DNA from: Sphingomonas sp. SUN019
GTDB taxonomy: Bacteria; Pseudomonadota; Alphaproteobacteria; Sphingomonadales; Sphingomonadaceae
Length of the DNA: 64,000 nucleotides
NCBI RefSeq assembly: GCF_024758705.1
Contig: NZ_CP096971.1
Coordinates: 3,191,501 to 3,255,500 of the forward strand
Reading direction: 5' to 3'
Part shown: one piece after another, positions 1 to 9,676 of the stretch
Numbering within the stretch: position 1 is the first letter of the stretch
Layout of the letters: every line of letters begins with the position of its first letter
The notes under the pieces: model-generated
What the model was told of the DNA's origin: nothing
The model's input: the letters and a program-made list of their open reading frames with translations, nothing else
The model's database searches: none
Made by a program: the position numbers and the translations under genes

Positions 1-9
1 TCGCAGTCG

Positions 10-429
10 CTAGTCAAATCGCTCATATCGCGGTGGAGGGTTCTGATCATAGTGCGCGAGCCGCGACGCCAGCGACCCCAGGTGAATTTCGAGTTTGTGA
101 CCGTCGGGATCGAGGAAATAAAGCGAACCGCCTTCGCTGCGATTGTCCCGCCAGATAGTTGCGCGTTCGCGAATCTTGGCGCTCAAGGCATCGAAATCGG
201 CAGCGTCGACGCTGAATGCGGCATGGGTGTAGTCGGCGTGCGGTCCTTGGCGTGTGGCGGGATCGCTTGACAGGCACAGCCACGTCGCGCCGATCTCCAG
301 ATAGGCCCCGCTTTCCCATCTCGCGCAAATGCGACATCCGAGCACGTCGCGGTAGAAATGGATCGATCGTTCGAGATCGCTAACCGCAAAGGTCAGGTGA
401 TTGAGGCCGGTGAGCGCTGGCTCGTTCAT
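10..429 (-). CDS. fosA: FosA-like fosfomycin glutathione transferase (VOC fold)
   Basis: Predicted 139-residue metalloenzyme of the vicinal oxygen chelate superfamily. FosA adds glutathione to the epoxide of fosfomycin in the cytoplasm. The Mn ligands of the family are visible as His11 (LNHLTF), His69 (DYTH) and Glu114 (HKLE). Thr13, Ser98, Ser102, Tyr104 and Arg123, which in FosA bind substrate and K+, are also present in [18 protein letters not shown] and ASRL. The lysine that contacts the fosfomycin phosphonate in characterised FosA (Lys90) is Arg94 here, so activity on fosfomycin is not certain. An upstream in-frame ATG would add 20 unconserved residues; I chose the ATG two bases beyond the esterase stop. 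It is probably co-transcribed with that esterase. Base composition does not differ from its neighbours, which argues for a resident gene rather than a recent import. Confidence 0.85.
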   Translation of the reverse strand: MNEPALTGLNHLTFAVSDLERSIHFYRDVLGCRICARWESGAYLEIGATWLCLSSDPATRQGPHADYTHAAFSVDAADFDALSAKIRERATIWRDNRSEGGSLYFLDPDGHKLEIHLGSLASRLAHYDQNPPPRYERFD

Positions 430-431
430 CG

Positions 432-1442
432 CTATTGCTTCCCGGATTCGCTTAACGCTGCGCGGATCAGGCGCTTCGTCTCTCCCCACGCTAGCGTTTC
501 CGGGGCGATCAATTCGACGTGGCCGGTGTCGGGGATGGTGTGGAGAATCACCTTGTCCCCGGCCTTGCTCGCCTTCGCAATGTAGTTGGTGGCCATCCGA
601 TACGGGATGATGCGGTCTTCGCGGCCGTTGATGAGGTCTTGCGGCACGCCGATCGGCAGGAGGCGGGGGATCGAGGTGTCGGTGTAGGGATCGGTGCGAC
701 CGGTTCCCACGAGTTTGGCGATCACTTCGGTGCCGCAGCCGTTGTCGGGGCTGGCGGCGGTTGCTTCGAGGTCGGGAAGGCCGCCGAGGCTGATGACGTG
801 GGCGATCTTGAGTGGCTTGGCGGTGCGGAGCGGGCTGGTCTTCGGAAGCTTGCTACGGCCCGCCAGCCACAGCGCGAGGTGGCCGCCCGCGGAATGGCCG
901 ACCGCGACGACACGAGTCAGGTCGAGATTGTATTTCTTTGCGTCGACAGCGAGTTGGTCGGCCGCCTGTGCCGCATCCGTGAAGGTGCCGGGGTAACCGC
1001 CGCCGTCGCGATCGACGCCGCGATAGTCGATGTTCCATACCGCGATTCCGTCGGCGCGGAGATCGGCGGCGATCCAGTCCATCAGCTTGCGGTCGGCGAT
1101 GCTGGTCTGCCAGCAGCCGCCATGGACCATCAGCACGACCGGGCGCTTTACCGTACGTTTGGGGAGCCAGACGTCGACCTTCTGCATCCGGTCGGGACCG
1201 TAGGAGACGGTTGCGTCGGGCGTGGGGCGCGGGCGGCTGGTTAGGTCTGGCCAGGTCAGAGGAGTGAAGGATTTGGCGGCGGCCATCGCGGCGAGGTTCG
1301 ACGGGATCAGCGTCAGGATTGCAAGCGCCGCAAACCAGATGCGGAACCGTGAATGTTGTGAATGTTGAGACGCTGGAGCGGTTTTCTCAACGTTCGCGGT
1401 GGAGCGTGGATGTGAGGGGCGGGAGGGGCGTGTCCGGAACAT
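432..1442 (-). CDS. Alpha/beta hydrolase (carboxylesterase / kynurenine formamidase-like)
   Basis: Alpha/beta-hydrolase of up to 336 residues. The oxyanion-hole motif HGGCW lies near residues 107-111. The nucleophile elbow GHSAGG puts the catalytic serine at about residue 184. Later an aspartate in NGREDRIIP and a histidine in PDTGHVEL can complete the triad. This is the pattern of small esterases, feruloyl-esterase-like and kynurenine formamidase-like proteins; the substrate cannot be read from sequence. A hydrophobic stretch at about residues 34-52 followed by AAMAAA looks like an export signal or anchor, but it sits oddly far from the first ATG. The true start may therefore be internal and non-ATG. 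It ends two bases before the FosA-like gene, so the two are likely co-transcribed. Confidence 0.75.
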   Translation of the reverse strand: MFRTRPSRPSHPRSTANVEKTAPASQHSQHSRFRIWFAALAILTLIPSNLAAMAAAKSFTPLTWPDLTSRPRPTPDATVSYGPDRMQKVDVWLPKRTVKRPVVLMVHGGCWQTSIADRKLMDWIAADLRADGIAVWNIDYRGVDRDGGGYPGTFTDAAQAADQLAVDAKKYNLDLTRVVAVGHSAGGHLALWLAGRSKLPKTSPLRTAKPLKIAHVISLGGLPDLEATAASPDNGCGTEVIAKLVGTGRTDPYTDTSIPRLLPIGVPQDLINGREDRIIPYRMATNYIAKASKAGDKVILHTIPDTGHVELIAPETLAWGETKRLIRAALSESGKQ

Positions 1443-1490
1443 CGCCGGGACGGTGCCACAACCCGCCCGTTGTAGGAAAATTGTTTCGCA

Positions 1491-1667
1491 TCAATGTTTG
1501 ACGGGCCGACGGTCACGATCGTCCGGCGTGCGCCATGGCGCATCGAACTGATATTCATGCAGGCGCGCCAGACCCATCCCGATCGAGCGGAACAGCTTAT
1601 TGATATCCCGGGCGAAAGCATTCTGGTGATCGGCCCAGTCGCGGGTGAGGAAATCGTCTCGCATCAT
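1491..1667 (-). CDS. Small hypothetical protein (58 aa)
   Basis: Fifty-eight-residue protein beginning MMRDDFLTRDWADHQ. The start was chosen because an excellent ribosome-binding site, AGGAGG, lies six bases upstream on the minus strand; an earlier in-frame ATG has no such site. It is hydrophilic, rich in Asp, Arg and His, with no signal peptide or membrane segment. It diverges from the LysR-family gene that begins about 115 bases away, an arrangement often seen for LysR targets, so regulation by that protein is a reasonable guess. I do not recognise the family. Confidence 0.6.
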   Translation of the reverse strand: MMRDDFLTRDWADHQNAFARDINKLFRSIGMGLARLHEYQFDAPWRTPDDRDRRPVKH

Positions 1668-1782
1668 TCGAACCTCCTGTGTCGGGCGGGGATTGCCGCC
1701 CGGCAAGAGATGGAACAAATCACGATTCGCCGCCAACAAATCGATGGACCATCGTTATAAGGCAGGCTTATCATCTCACGCC

Positions 1783-2682
1783 ATGCGACGTCTGCCGCCA
1801 CTGTCCGCCGTCCGGGTATTCGAGGCGGCGGCGCGTCACCAGAATTTCACCGCCGCCGCGGCCGAGCTGGGAATGACGCAGGCGGCGGTAAGCTATCAGA
1901 TCAAGCTGTTGGAGGAGCGGCTGGGCGCGGCGCTGTTCCGGCGCGAGAAGAAGCGCGTGGTGCTGACCGAGGCGGGAAGCCGCGCAGCGCCTGCGCTGAC
2001 GCGCGCGTTCGATTCGATCGATGCGACGTTCGCGGCGGTGCGGGCGGAGGATGAGGGGCTGCTGACCGTGTCCACCTCCAACACCTTCGCCAACACCTGG
2101 CTGGCGTGGCGGTTGGGGTCTTTTCAGATGGCGCATCCCGAGATGGCGGTGCGGCTCCACACCAGCGACGCGATGGTCGATTTCGCGGCGGACGAGGTGG
2201 ATGTCGCGGTCCGCGCGGGACTGGGGCCGTGGCCCGACGTGGCGCAGGATCTGCTGATGCGGATCGACTTCACCCCGATGTGCAGCCCGTCGTTCCTGGC
2301 GGCGCAGGGCGGCAGCCTGACCCCGGCGGACCTGCCGCGGATGTTGCTGATCAGCCCACAGGATCCGTGGTGGCTGTGGTGGCTGCAGGAGGCCGGAGTG
2401 GAGGTGCCGGGCGGTGTGCTGCGTCCGGGCGTGCGGCTCGATTCGCAGGCGCATGAGGGCAATGCGGCGATCGCGGGACAGGGGATGGCGATCCTGACGC
2501 CGTTCTTCTGGCGCAACGATCTGGCCGAGGGGCGGCTGGTGCGGCCGTTCGCGCAAGTGTCGACGCGCGATTACGGGTATTGGCTGGTCTATCCCGAACA
2601 TCGCCGCCGCGTGCCGAAGATCGCGCGCTTCCGCGAATGGCTGCTGGCGGAGATCGCGAAGGACCGCGCGCTGCTGGCGTGA
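1783..2682 (+). CDS. LysR-family transcriptional regulator (GcvA-like)
   Basis: 299-residue LysR-type regulator. The N-terminus MRRLPPLSAVRVFEAAARH begins the classic winged helix-turn-helix, with TAAAAELGMTQAAVSYQIKLLEERLG as recognition region. The rest is a periplasmic-binding-protein-like effector domain of the GcvA subgroup. GcvA itself controls glycine cleavage, but many relatives control unrelated genes, so the target is unknown. The reading frame is open further upstream; I chose the ATG that matches the family N-terminus. It diverges from a 58-residue ORF and ends 30 bases before parC on the same strand, which probably has its own promoter. Confidence 0.88.
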   Translation: MRRLPPLSAVRVFEAAARHQNFTAAAAELGMTQAAVSYQIKLLEERLGAALFRREKKRVVLTEAGSRAAPALTRAFDSIDATFAAVRAEDEGLLTVSTSNTFANTWLAWRLGSFQMAHPEMAVRLHTSDAMVDFAADEVDVAVRAGLGPWPDVAQDLLMRIDFTPMCSPSFLAAQGGSLTPADLPRMLLISPQDPWWLWWLQEAGVEVPGGVLRPGVRLDSQAHEGNAAIAGQGMAILTPFFWRNDLAEGRLVRPFAQVSTRDYGYWLVYPEHRRRVPKIARFREWLLAEIAKDRALLA

Positions 2683-2712
2683 GCGGAGGCGCGCTGCTAC
2701 CCAGCGAAACAT

Positions 2713-4950
2713 ATGGCCACCGACTTCGCAGAACCGCCGATCGGCATCCTCGACGCGCCGTTCGATTCCGCCCTTTCCGAACGCTATCTGGTCTATGCGC
2801 TGTCGACGATCACCGCGCGGTCGTTGCCCGATGTGCGCGATGGGCTGAAGCCTGTTCACAGACGGTTGTTGTGGGCGATGCGGCTGCTGCGGCTCGATCC
2901 GAGCCAGGGATATAAGAAGTGCGCGCGTGTCGTGGGCGACGTGATCGGCAAATATCACCCGCATGGCGACCAGTCGGTCTATGACGCGATGGTGCGGCTC
3001 GCGCAGACGTTTTCGCTGCGCTATCCGCTGGTCGACGGGCAGGGCAATTTCGGCAACATCGACGGCGATAACGCAGCTGCATACCGCTATACCGAGGCGC
3101 GGCTGACGCAGGTTGCGATCGACCTGATGGATGGGCTGGACGAGGACGCCGTCGCCTATAAACCGACGTACAATAACGAGGATCAGGAGCCGGAACTGTT
3201 TCCGGGGATGTTCCCGAACCTGCTGGCGAACGGCGCGAGCGGGATTGCGGTCGGGATGGCGACGAGCATTCCGCCGCACAATGCCGCGGAACTGCTCGAT
3301 GCGGCGATCGCGCTGATCGACGACGCGGACGCCGATCCGCTGGCGTTCGTGAAGGGACCGGATTTCCCGACCGGCGGGCTGGTGGTCGATGCTCCGGTTG
3401 CGCTACGCGAGGCCTATGCCACCGGGCGCGGGAGTTTCCGGGTGCGCGCGCGCTGGTCGGTGGAGCGCGAGAAGGGCGGGGGGTGGCAGGTTGTCGTCAC
3501 CGAAATCCCGTACGGCGTGCAGAAGGGCAAGCTGATCGAGCAGATCGCCGAACTGATCAACGCCAAACGGCTGCCGATCCTGGCCGACGTGCGGGACGAA
3601 TCGGATGAGCAGGTGCGGCTGGTGCTGGAGCCGCGCAGCCGCACGGTCGACGTGTCGGTGATGATGGACGGGCTGTTTCGGCTGTCCGATCTGGAAACAC
3701 GCGTGCCGCTGAACCTGAACGTGCTGGACAGCCGGCGGACGCCACGGGTGATGAGCCTGAAGGAGGCGCTGGCGGCGTGGGTCGAGCATCAGTTCGTGGT
3801 GCTGCGGCGCAAGACCGAGCATCGGCTGGGCAAGATCGCCGATCGGCTCGAATTGGTGGCGGGCTACATCATCGCCTACCTCAACCTTGACCGCGTGATT
3901 GCGATCATCCGCGCCGAGGACGAGCCGAAGCCGGTGCTGATCGCGGAGTTCGAGCTGACCGACCGGCAGGCCGAGGCGATCCTGAACATGCGGCTGCGGT
4001 CGTTGCGCAAGCTGGAGGAAATGGAGCTGCGATCGGAGCGCGCGAAGCTGGAGAAAGAGCAGGCGGAACTGACGACCTTGCTTGGCTCCGAGGCGCGGCA
4101 ACGGACGCGGATGAAGCGAGATCTGACGAAGATCCGTGATCGCTATGGGCTGGAGACTGTGCTCGGCGCGCGGCGGACGACGATCGAGGAGGCCGCACCG
4201 ACGCGCGACATCCCGCTGGAGGCGATGATCGAGCGCGAGCCGGTGACGATTATCCTCTCACAGCGCGGCTGGGTGCGCGCGATGCGCGGCCACGTCGAAC
4301 TGTCCGCGCCCGAGACGATGAAGTTCAAGGAGGGCGACGGTCCGGCCTATGCGTTTCATGCGCATACTACGGACAAGTTGCTGCTGGCGGCGGAGAACGG
4401 GCGGTTCTTCACGTTGGCGGCCGATAAGCTGCCGGGCGGGCGCGGGTTCGGGGAGCCGGTGCGGGCAACGATCGACCTGGACGGCAGCGTCGGGATCGTG
4501 GCGTTTCTGCGCGCTGGGAAAACGGAGAAGATGCTGGTCGCGGCGAGCGACGGGCGCGGGTTCGTGGTGCGCGCGGCGGACGTGATTGCGGAAACGCGCA
4601 AGGGCAAGACCGTGATGACCCCGCGGCCCGGTGCAAAGCTGGCGCTGGTCCGGCCGATCGCGGCGGAGGCGGATTATGTCGCGGCGATCGGCGACAACCG
4701 GAAGATGCTGGTGTTCCCGCTGAACGAAGTCGCCGAACTGTCGCGCGGACAGGGGGTGCAGTTGCAGCGGTATCGCGATGGCGGGATGTCCGACGCGGTG
4801 GCGTTCCGCTTCGCCGACGGGCTTAGCTGGACGATGCGCGGCGAGAGCGCGCGCACGCGGACTGAAAGCGACCTGAATCCGTGGCGCGCGGCGCGCGGGG
4901 CGGCGGGACGGATGCCGCCCAGCGGCTTTCCGCGCGACAACCGGTTCTGA
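2713..4950 (+). CDS. parC: DNA topoisomerase IV subunit A
   Basis: 745-residue type IIA topoisomerase subunit that breaks and rejoins DNA and, with ParE, decatenates daughter chromosomes. The active-site tyrosine is Tyr126 in [10 protein letters not shown]. The quinolone region reads [12 protein letters not shown]. Position 87, equivalent to Ser80 of E. coli ParC, is Gln, and the position equivalent to Glu84 is Asp91. The C-terminal beta-pinwheel half is present (repeats around [17 protein letters not shown] and GRGFVVRA). Assignment to ParC rather than GyrA rests on length, on the absence of the GyrA-box QxRGGKG, and on parE lying 15 kb away in the same window. The start ATG matches the family N-terminus, which continues into [13 protein letters not shown]. 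Confidence 0.93.
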   Translation: MATDFAEPPIGILDAPFDSALSERYLVYALSTITARSLPDVRDGLKPVHRRLLWAMRLLRLDPSQGYKKCARVVGDVIGKYHPHGDQSVYDAMVRLAQTFSLRYPLVDGQGNFGNIDGDNAAAYRYTEARLTQVAIDLMDGLDEDAVAYKPTYNNEDQEPELFPGMFPNLLANGASGIAVGMATSIPPHNAAELLDAAIALIDDADADPLAFVKGPDFPTGGLVVDAPVALREAYATGRGSFRVRARWSVEREKGGGWQVVVTEIPYGVQKGKLIEQIAELINAKRLPILADVRDESDEQVRLVLEPRSRTVDVSVMMDGLFRLSDLETRVPLNLNVLDSRRTPRVMSLKEALAAWVEHQFVVLRRKTEHRLGKIADRLELVAGYIIAYLNLDRVIAIIRAEDEPKPVLIAEFELTDRQAEAILNMRLRSLRKLEEMELRSERAKLEKEQAELTTLLGSEARQRTRMKRDLTKIRDRYGLETVLGARRTTIEEAAPTRDIPLEAMIEREPVTIILSQRGWVRAMRGHVELSAPETMKFKEGDGPAYAFHAHTTDKLLLAAENGRFFTLAADKLPGGRGFGEPVRATIDLDGSVGIVAFLRAGKTEKMLVAASDGRGFVVRAADVIAETRKGKTVMTPRPGAKLALVRPIAAEADYVAAIGDNRKMLVFPLNEVAELSRGQGVQLQRYRDGGMSDAVAFRFADGLSWTMRGESARTRTESDLNPWRAARGAAGRMPPSGFPRDNRF

Positions 4951-5033
4951 GTGGAACGCGAAAAATTGTAAAAAATAACGCCCGCGCCGTTCCGGTTTAG
5001 GGCGAATTAACCCCGCGCACCTAGTGCGTCGGT

Positions 5034-6719
5034 ATGGCATCGACGGCATCCCTGAAGGAAACGCCGCGGCCGAGCGTCGTTCCTGCTGGAATGACGGCGG
5101 CCGAAGGTGCGCTCGAATTGCTGCCGATCCCTGCGGTGATCGTCGGCTTCGACGGCGCGCGCATGGTGTTCGAGATGCCGAACCGCTTGTTCCGGCGCCT
5201 TGGCTTCGATGCGAGCGCCGAACAATCGCCGCTGGCGACTGACCTGGGCGCGCGCATCGCGGCGTTCCTGGAAAACGACGCCGGGCGCGAGGAGTTCACC
5301 TGGCGGACCGGCAGCGCGGTCGAGCAGCGCCAGTTCGCGGTGACGCTGGCGCGTGTGTCGTTCCGGACCGAGCCGCGCTGCTTCGTGGGACTGGTCGACC
5401 AGACCGGCGAGATGCGCACCGCGCTGAACCTGCGGCGCGAAATGACCACCGACAGCCTGACCGGTCTGCCCAATCGCGGTGGTTTCGGTGATCGGCTGGA
5501 GGCGCTGATCGATGCGGGCGACACGTCCTACGCGGTGCTGGTCATCGATCTCGACCGCTTCAACCGGGTGAATGCGTGCCTTGGCAATTTGGCCGGGGAT
5601 GAATTGTTGATCACGGTCGCGCGGCGGATCAAGAGCGCGCTGCGCGCCGGCGACATGCTGGCGCGAATCGGCGGCGACGAGTTCGGCATATTGATCGCCG
5701 TCGACGAAGCGCCGATCGAGGCGGAGCAGGTCGCGCGGCGGATCCGCGCGGCGCTGGCCACGCCATTCCGGCTGAGCGATTTCGAGATTCGCGTGTCGGC
5801 CTCGATCGGCATCGCGTTCGGCGACGAATCGATCGACGAACCCGAAAGCGTGATCCGGCAGGCGCAATTCGCGGTGCGGCGGTCCAAGCAGAGCGGCGAG
5901 GCCGAACCGTATCAACCAAAGGCGTTCGACCGTGCGCGCGAACAATTCGCGATGGAAACCGCGCTGCGGCGCGCGATCGAGGCGCGCCAGCTGACGCTGC
6001 ACTATCAACCGATCTGCGACCTATCGAGCGGGCGGATCGTAGCGTTCGAATCGCTCGCGCGCTGGACCGATGACGACGGTCGCGAGGTTTCGCCGACCGA
6101 ATTCATCCCGGTCGCCGAAGAATCCGGTCTGATCGTGCAGCTTGGGCGGTGGGCGATCGACGAGGCGCTGGGGACGCTGGCGGCGTGGGATTGGCGCGCC
6201 GGCGGCGATTGCGGCGTCAATATCGCGGTCAACCTGTCCGCCATCCAGTTGCAGCGCGACGCGATCGCGCCGCTGGTCGATTCGGCGCTGCGGCGGCATG
6301 GGTTGCAAGGGCATCGGCTGAAGTTGGAGCTGACCGAAAGCGCGCTGATCGCCGACCCCGACCGGATCGCGACCGTGCTCCATGCGCTGAAGGCGTTGGG
6401 CACGCAGCTGGCGATGGACGATTTCGGGACGGGTTATTCCAACCTGGGCTATCTGCAGAGCCTGCCGATCGACGTCCTGAAGATCGACCGCAGTTTCGTC
6501 ACCGGGATGCTGGTTAGCCGCGACAAGGTGGCGATCGTCCGTGCGGTGCTGGGGCTGGCCGCGGCATTGGGCATGGAAACCGTGGCGGAGGGGATCGAGA
6601 CGCTGGAACTGGGGCAGACGCTGGCCGCGCTCGGCTGCACGTATGGGCAAGGCTATGCGTATGCGCGCCCGTTGCCCGCCGACGAAGCCTATGCGTTGCT
6701 GGCGGAGCGCAACGCCTGA
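5034..6719 (+). CDS. Bifunctional GGDEF-EAL cyclic-di-GMP enzyme
   Basis: 561-residue signalling protein with three parts. Residues 20-125 are PAS-like and sensory. A diguanylate cyclase domain follows at about 135-300, and a phosphodiesterase domain at about 310-555. GGDEF is intact at 213-217, and an RxxD product-inhibition site (204-207) lies exactly five residues before it. The phosphodiesterase signature is ESL rather than EAL, but the catalytic glutamate is kept, as are NLS, ELTES, DDFGTGYSNL, the lysine in LKIDRSF and AEGIET. Both activities are therefore plausible. There is no membrane segment, so it is probably cytoplasmic. It overlaps the convergent cca gene by 31 bases. The ribosome-binding site is weak. 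Confidence 0.88.
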   Translation: MASTASLKETPRPSVVPAGMTAAEGALELLPIPAVIVGFDGARMVFEMPNRLFRRLGFDASAEQSPLATDLGARIAAFLENDAGREEFTWRTGSAVEQRQFAVTLARVSFRTEPRCFVGLVDQTGEMRTALNLRREMTTDSLTGLPNRGGFGDRLEALIDAGDTSYAVLVIDLDRFNRVNACLGNLAGDELLITVARRIKSALRAGDMLARIGGDEFGILIAVDEAPIEAEQVARRIRAALATPFRLSDFEIRVSASIGIAFGDESIDEPESVIRQAQFAVRRSKQSGEAEPYQPKAFDRAREQFAMETALRRAIEARQLTLHYQPICDLSSGRIVAFESLARWTDDDGREVSPTEFIPVAEESGLIVQLGRWAIDEALGTLAAWDWRAGGDCGVNIAVNLSAIQLQRDAIAPLVDSALRRHGLQGHRLKLELTESALIADPDRIATVLHALKALGTQLAMDDFGTGYSNLGYLQSLPIDVLKIDRSFVTGMLVSRDKVAIVRAVLGLAAALGMETVAEGIETLELGQTLAALGCTYGQGYAYARPLPADEAYALLAERNA

Positions 6720-7870
6720 GCGACGATTTCGTCCGCGATCTGCCGCGTGCGTGCGGCGTCGGGGAAACCTTCGCCGATCCAGCGGGTCTCGATCGCGCGC
6801 AATGCCTGCGCGACGTCCGGCCCCTTCGCCAGACCGCGTTCGACCAATGCGCCGCCATTGATCGGTAGCCGCGGCGGATTCCATTCGGTGATTGCGTCGA
6901 CCGGCGCATCGGCCAGAAGAAGGCGGTCGATCGCCTGCGGCTGGCCGACCCGGTAGGCGAGCGCACGCGGTCCCTCGTCACCCGGACCGGCGGTGGCGGC
7001 GATCAATCGCTTGCGATCGTTGTTGGACAGTTTCAGCCGCGCGCCGACCGCCTCCGCCGCCTGCGGAGCGATCAGCGACGCAAGGCGGCGGATCGGGTCG
7101 GGGGCGACGCCCGTCGCTGCTTCATGACCAGCGAGCGCCGCAAAGCGGGACGCGTCCGAAATCTCTGGCAGAACGGGGCGGAAGATCCCGCGGTCGATCA
7201 TCAGCGTGACCACCGGGACGGCGTTCTTCGCGACCAGCAGTTTCAGTACTTCCGCCGCGATCCGTTCGCGCGACAACGCCATCAGATCGTTGGCGCGCGC
7301 GGTGCAGGCGGCAAGGCCGGCTTCGTCGATGGCCGCACCGAAGCGGGCGTGGAAGCGGAAGAAGCGCAGGATGCGGAGGTGGTCTTCGGCGATGCGCCGA
7401 TACGGATCGCCGATGAAACGCACGCGGCCGGCGCGCAGATCGTCGATGCCGCCGAAATAGTCGAAAATCTCACCGCTTAGCGGGTCGGCGTAGAGTGCGT
7501 TCATCGTGAAGTCGCGTCGCGCCGCGTCCTCGCGCCAATCGTCGGTGAACGCGACGGTGGCGTGGCGGCCGTCGGTCGTCACGTCGCGGCGCAGCGTCGT
7601 CACCTCCACGACCGTGCCGTTCGACACGGCGGTGATGGTGCCGTGTGCGATGCCGGTCGGGATCGCCTTGATCCGTTTCGCCTCCAGCCGGTCGACGACG
7701 TCGGCCGGCGCATGTCGCGTGGCGATGTCGATGTCCGAGACGTCGAGACCAAGCAGCGTATCGCGCACCGCGCCGCCGACGAAGCGAGCGTCGCCGTGCG
7801 CGCCGCCGAGCGCATCGGCGAGCTGGTCGAGACCCGCGCGATGCCGCCACGGTGCGTCGGGCAGCGTCAT
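6689..7870 (-). CDS. cca: CCA tRNA nucleotidyltransferase
   Basis: 393-residue class II nucleotidyltransferase that builds or repairs the 3'-CCA end of tRNA. The signature FVGGAVRDTLLGLDVSDIDIAT supplies the GG-R-D motif and the metal-binding DxD pair. The RNA-binding head domain follows (EDHLRILRFFRFHARFG). The start is the ATG that overlaps the preceding Nudix stop as ATGA, which predicts translational coupling. It is the last gene of a DUF1285-Nudix-cca operon. Its 3' end runs 31 bases into the end of the convergent GGDEF-EAL gene. Confidence 0.92.
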   Translation of the reverse strand: MTLPDAPWRHRAGLDQLADALGGAHGDARFVGGAVRDTLLGLDVSDIDIATRHAPADVVDRLEAKRIKAIPTGIAHGTITAVSNGTVVEVTTLRRDVTTDGRHATVAFTDDWREDAARRDFTMNALYADPLSGEIFDYFGGIDDLRAGRVRFIGDPYRRIAEDHLRILRFFRFHARFGAAIDEAGLAACTARANDLMALSRERIAAEVLKLLVAKNAVPVVTLMIDRGIFRPVLPEISDASRFAALAGHEAATGVAPDPIRRLASLIAPQAAEAVGARLKLSNNDRKRLIAATAGPGDEGPRALAYRVGQPQAIDRLLLADAPVDAITEWNPPRLPINGGALVERGLAKGPDVAQALRAIETRWIGEGFPDAARTRQIADEIVAQALRSASNA

Positions 7871-8454
7871 GCGGTCCATGCGAGCCGCCGCGACAGGTTG
7901 ACGATCATTCCCGCGGTCGCACCCCAGATCCGGCGGTCCTGCCACGGAATCTCGAAATAGCGCCGTTCGCGGCCCTCCCACATCGCACTGGCCGCGACAT
8001 GGTTCGCGGGATCGAGCAGATAGTCGAGCGGCACCTCGAATACGCTCGCCACCTCCGCCTCGGACGGCACGAGCGGCAGATCGGCGGGAATGACCCCGAT
8101 GACGGGCGTGATGCTGTAGCCCGTGCCCGTGCGATACAGGTCGGCGACGCCGATCACCTCCACCGCGGAGGGCGGGAGCGCGATTTCCTCATCGGCTTCG
8201 CGCAACGCGGCGGCGATCGCGTCCTCGCCGGGATCGATGCGGCCGCCGGGGAAGGCGACCTGCCCGGCGTGTTTGCGCAGCGTTTCGGTGCGTTGCGTCA
8301 GGATCACGCCGGGACGCGCGCGATCGGTGATCGGCACCAGGACGGCGGCCGATACCAGCGCCGCATGATCCGCAAGATCGCCGTGGTCGCCCGGCAGCAA
8401 CGCCCGATCTCGCTCGACGACCAGCGCGGCGGCGATCCGCTCGGCCAGCGTCAT
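7867..8454 (-). CDS. Nudix hydrolase, CoA-pyrophosphatase type
   Basis: 195-residue Nudix protein. The Nudix box is complete: GGRIDPGEDAIAAALREADEEI fits GX5EX7REUXEEXGU. The preceding VILTQRTETLRKHAGQVAFPGG and the following segment match the CoA pyrophosphatase (NudL/YeaB) branch, which cleaves CoA and its derivatives to phosphopantetheine and 3',5'-ADP. The start ATG overlaps the stop of the DUF1285 gene (ATGA), and the stop overlaps the start of cca in the same way. The three genes therefore form one coupled unit. Substrate is inferred from subfamily resemblance only. Confidence 0.87.
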   Translation of the reverse strand: MTLAERIAAALVVERDRALLPGDHGDLADHAALVSAAVLVPITDRARPGVILTQRTETLRKHAGQVAFPGGRIDPGEDAIAAALREADEEIALPPSAVEVIGVADLYRTGTGYSITPVIGVIPADLPLVPSEAEVASVFEVPLDYLLDPANHVAASAMWEGRERRYFEIPWQDRRIWGATAGMIVNLSRRLAWTA

Positions 8455-9011
8455 GGCTGCAGCGGGAAGAACGCGCCGTCGCTCCACACGCCGGGGGTGG
8501 CGTCATCGCCGGAGAGGGCGCGTTCGGCCAGATCATAATAGACGCTGCGCACGACCAGCGCCTCCAGCCCGCCGCGGACGTGAAGATACGGGTGCGGTCC
8601 GTCGTCCTGCTCGACGAAGCGCAAGGGATGCTCGGCCGACGCGGTGACCAGGTCGCCGGTGTTGAGCCGGAAGGCGAGCTTCGCGGCTTTGCCCTCACCC
8701 TCGACCTTCATCTCGACAGCGACGAACGGCGCATCCTCGACCGCGATATCGAGCTTTTCGACCGGGGTGACCAGGACGTAGCCGCCATCCGGTTCGCGGC
8801 GCAGGATGCGGCTGAAGGCGCGGACCATCGCCGGGCGGCCGATCGGCGATCCCTGATGGAACCATGTTCCGTCGCGCGCGATCCGCATGTCGCTGTCGCC
8901 GCAATGCGTCGGGTTCCAGCGTTCGACCGGAGGCAGGCGATCGTCCTCCGCCAGCCGCGCGATATCGGCGACGCTCAGGCTATCGAAATCGGGCGGCGGG
9001 GCCATCGGCAT
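8451..9011 (-). CDS. DUF1285 domain protein
   Basis: 186-residue protein resembling DUF1285 along its whole length. Family features include the early motif PPVERWNPTHCGDSDMRIARDGTWFHQGSPI, a central PDGGYVLVTPVEKLDIAVED, and the late segment HPYLHVRGGLEALVVRSVYYDLAE. There is no signal peptide or membrane helix. The function is unknown in the family. It is the first gene of the DUF1285-Nudix-cca operon, a conserved neighbourhood in alphaproteobacteria as far as I know, hinting at nucleotide or RNA housekeeping. Confidence 0.82.
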   Translation of the reverse strand: MPMAPPPDFDSLSVADIARLAEDDRLPPVERWNPTHCGDSDMRIARDGTWFHQGSPIGRPAMVRAFSRILRREPDGGYVLVTPVEKLDIAVEDAPFVAVEMKVEGEGKAAKLAFRLNTGDLVTASAEHPLRFVEQDDGPHPYLHVRGGLEALVVRSVYYDLAERALSGDDATPGVWSDGAFFPLQP

Positions 9012-9050
9012 GGGGGCGGGGTAGGGTAGCGAACAACGCCGGTAAAGGGG

Positions 9051-9563
9051 TCAGGCGGTGACGCCGACCCGTGGCCCGACGACGCCCGCACCGTATGGCG
9101 CTGTGTCGCCGCGGGCGAGCAGGCGGCGCGGTTCGACCGGTCCAGGCAACCGCCAGCCGGCCGTGCGTTCGGCGCTGAAGCCGAAGAAGCGGCCATAATA
9201 TTCCGGGTCGCCGATCAGCATCAATGCGTGGTCCGGGACGGTCGCGAGCGCGGCGCGCATCAGCGCCCGCCCGATCCCGTTATGTTGAAGTTCGGGCGCG
9301 ACGGCGACCGGGCCGACCAACGTCAGCGGGATGCGCAACCCCTGGTCGCCGATGAACAGCAGCGGCCAAAGCTGGATCGAGCCGATCAGTTCGCCATCCG
9401 CCATCGCAGCCAGGCTGGGGCCGGTCAGCGCCGTGACGCCTTCCCGCAGCCGATAGGCGGTGCGGGTGTGACGGTCGACGCCGAATGCGCGGTCGAGCAA
9501 ATGCTCCACCGTCTGCGGATCGATCGTTTCCAGCGCGACCAGATCGGCCAAATGCACCTCCAT
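9051..9563 (-). CDS. GNAT-family N-acetyltransferase
   Basis: 170-residue acetyltransferase of the GNAT fold. The acetyl-CoA-binding motif is visible as LQHNGIGRALMRAAL, preceded by strand LTLVGPVAVAPE and followed by MLIGDPEYYGRFFGFSAER, the typical beta-bulge and C-terminal helix region. It resembles YhbS-type enzymes that lack a known physiological substrate. The start at MEVHLADL was chosen to match the fold; a longer frame adds 23 arginine-rich residues with no clear role. It diverges from folB. Confidence 0.82.
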   Translation of the reverse strand: MEVHLADLVALETIDPQTVEHLLDRAFGVDRHTRTAYRLREGVTALTGPSLAAMADGELIGSIQLWPLLFIGDQGLRIPLTLVGPVAVAPELQHNGIGRALMRAALATVPDHALMLIGDPEYYGRFFGFSAERTAGWRLPGPVEPRRLLARGDTAPYGAGVVGPRVGVTA

Positions 9564-9676
9564 GCCCGCGCCATCGGTCCGGCGGGCGGCGCGCTTTAAC
9601 CGTCCGCTGTGTGAACGCAAGCCGAACGACACCGCGCTCCTTCCGCCGCGTCACAACTGTCGCTAAGGCGCGCGGC

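Noticed and set aside
10..429. Recently acquired antibiotic-resistance gene
   Set aside because: No mobile element nearby and base composition equal to neighbours; a resident gene is simpler.
1771..3279. 502-codon minus-strand frame across the LysR gene and parC
   Set aside because: Spans two well-identified genes on the other strand and shows no coding features.
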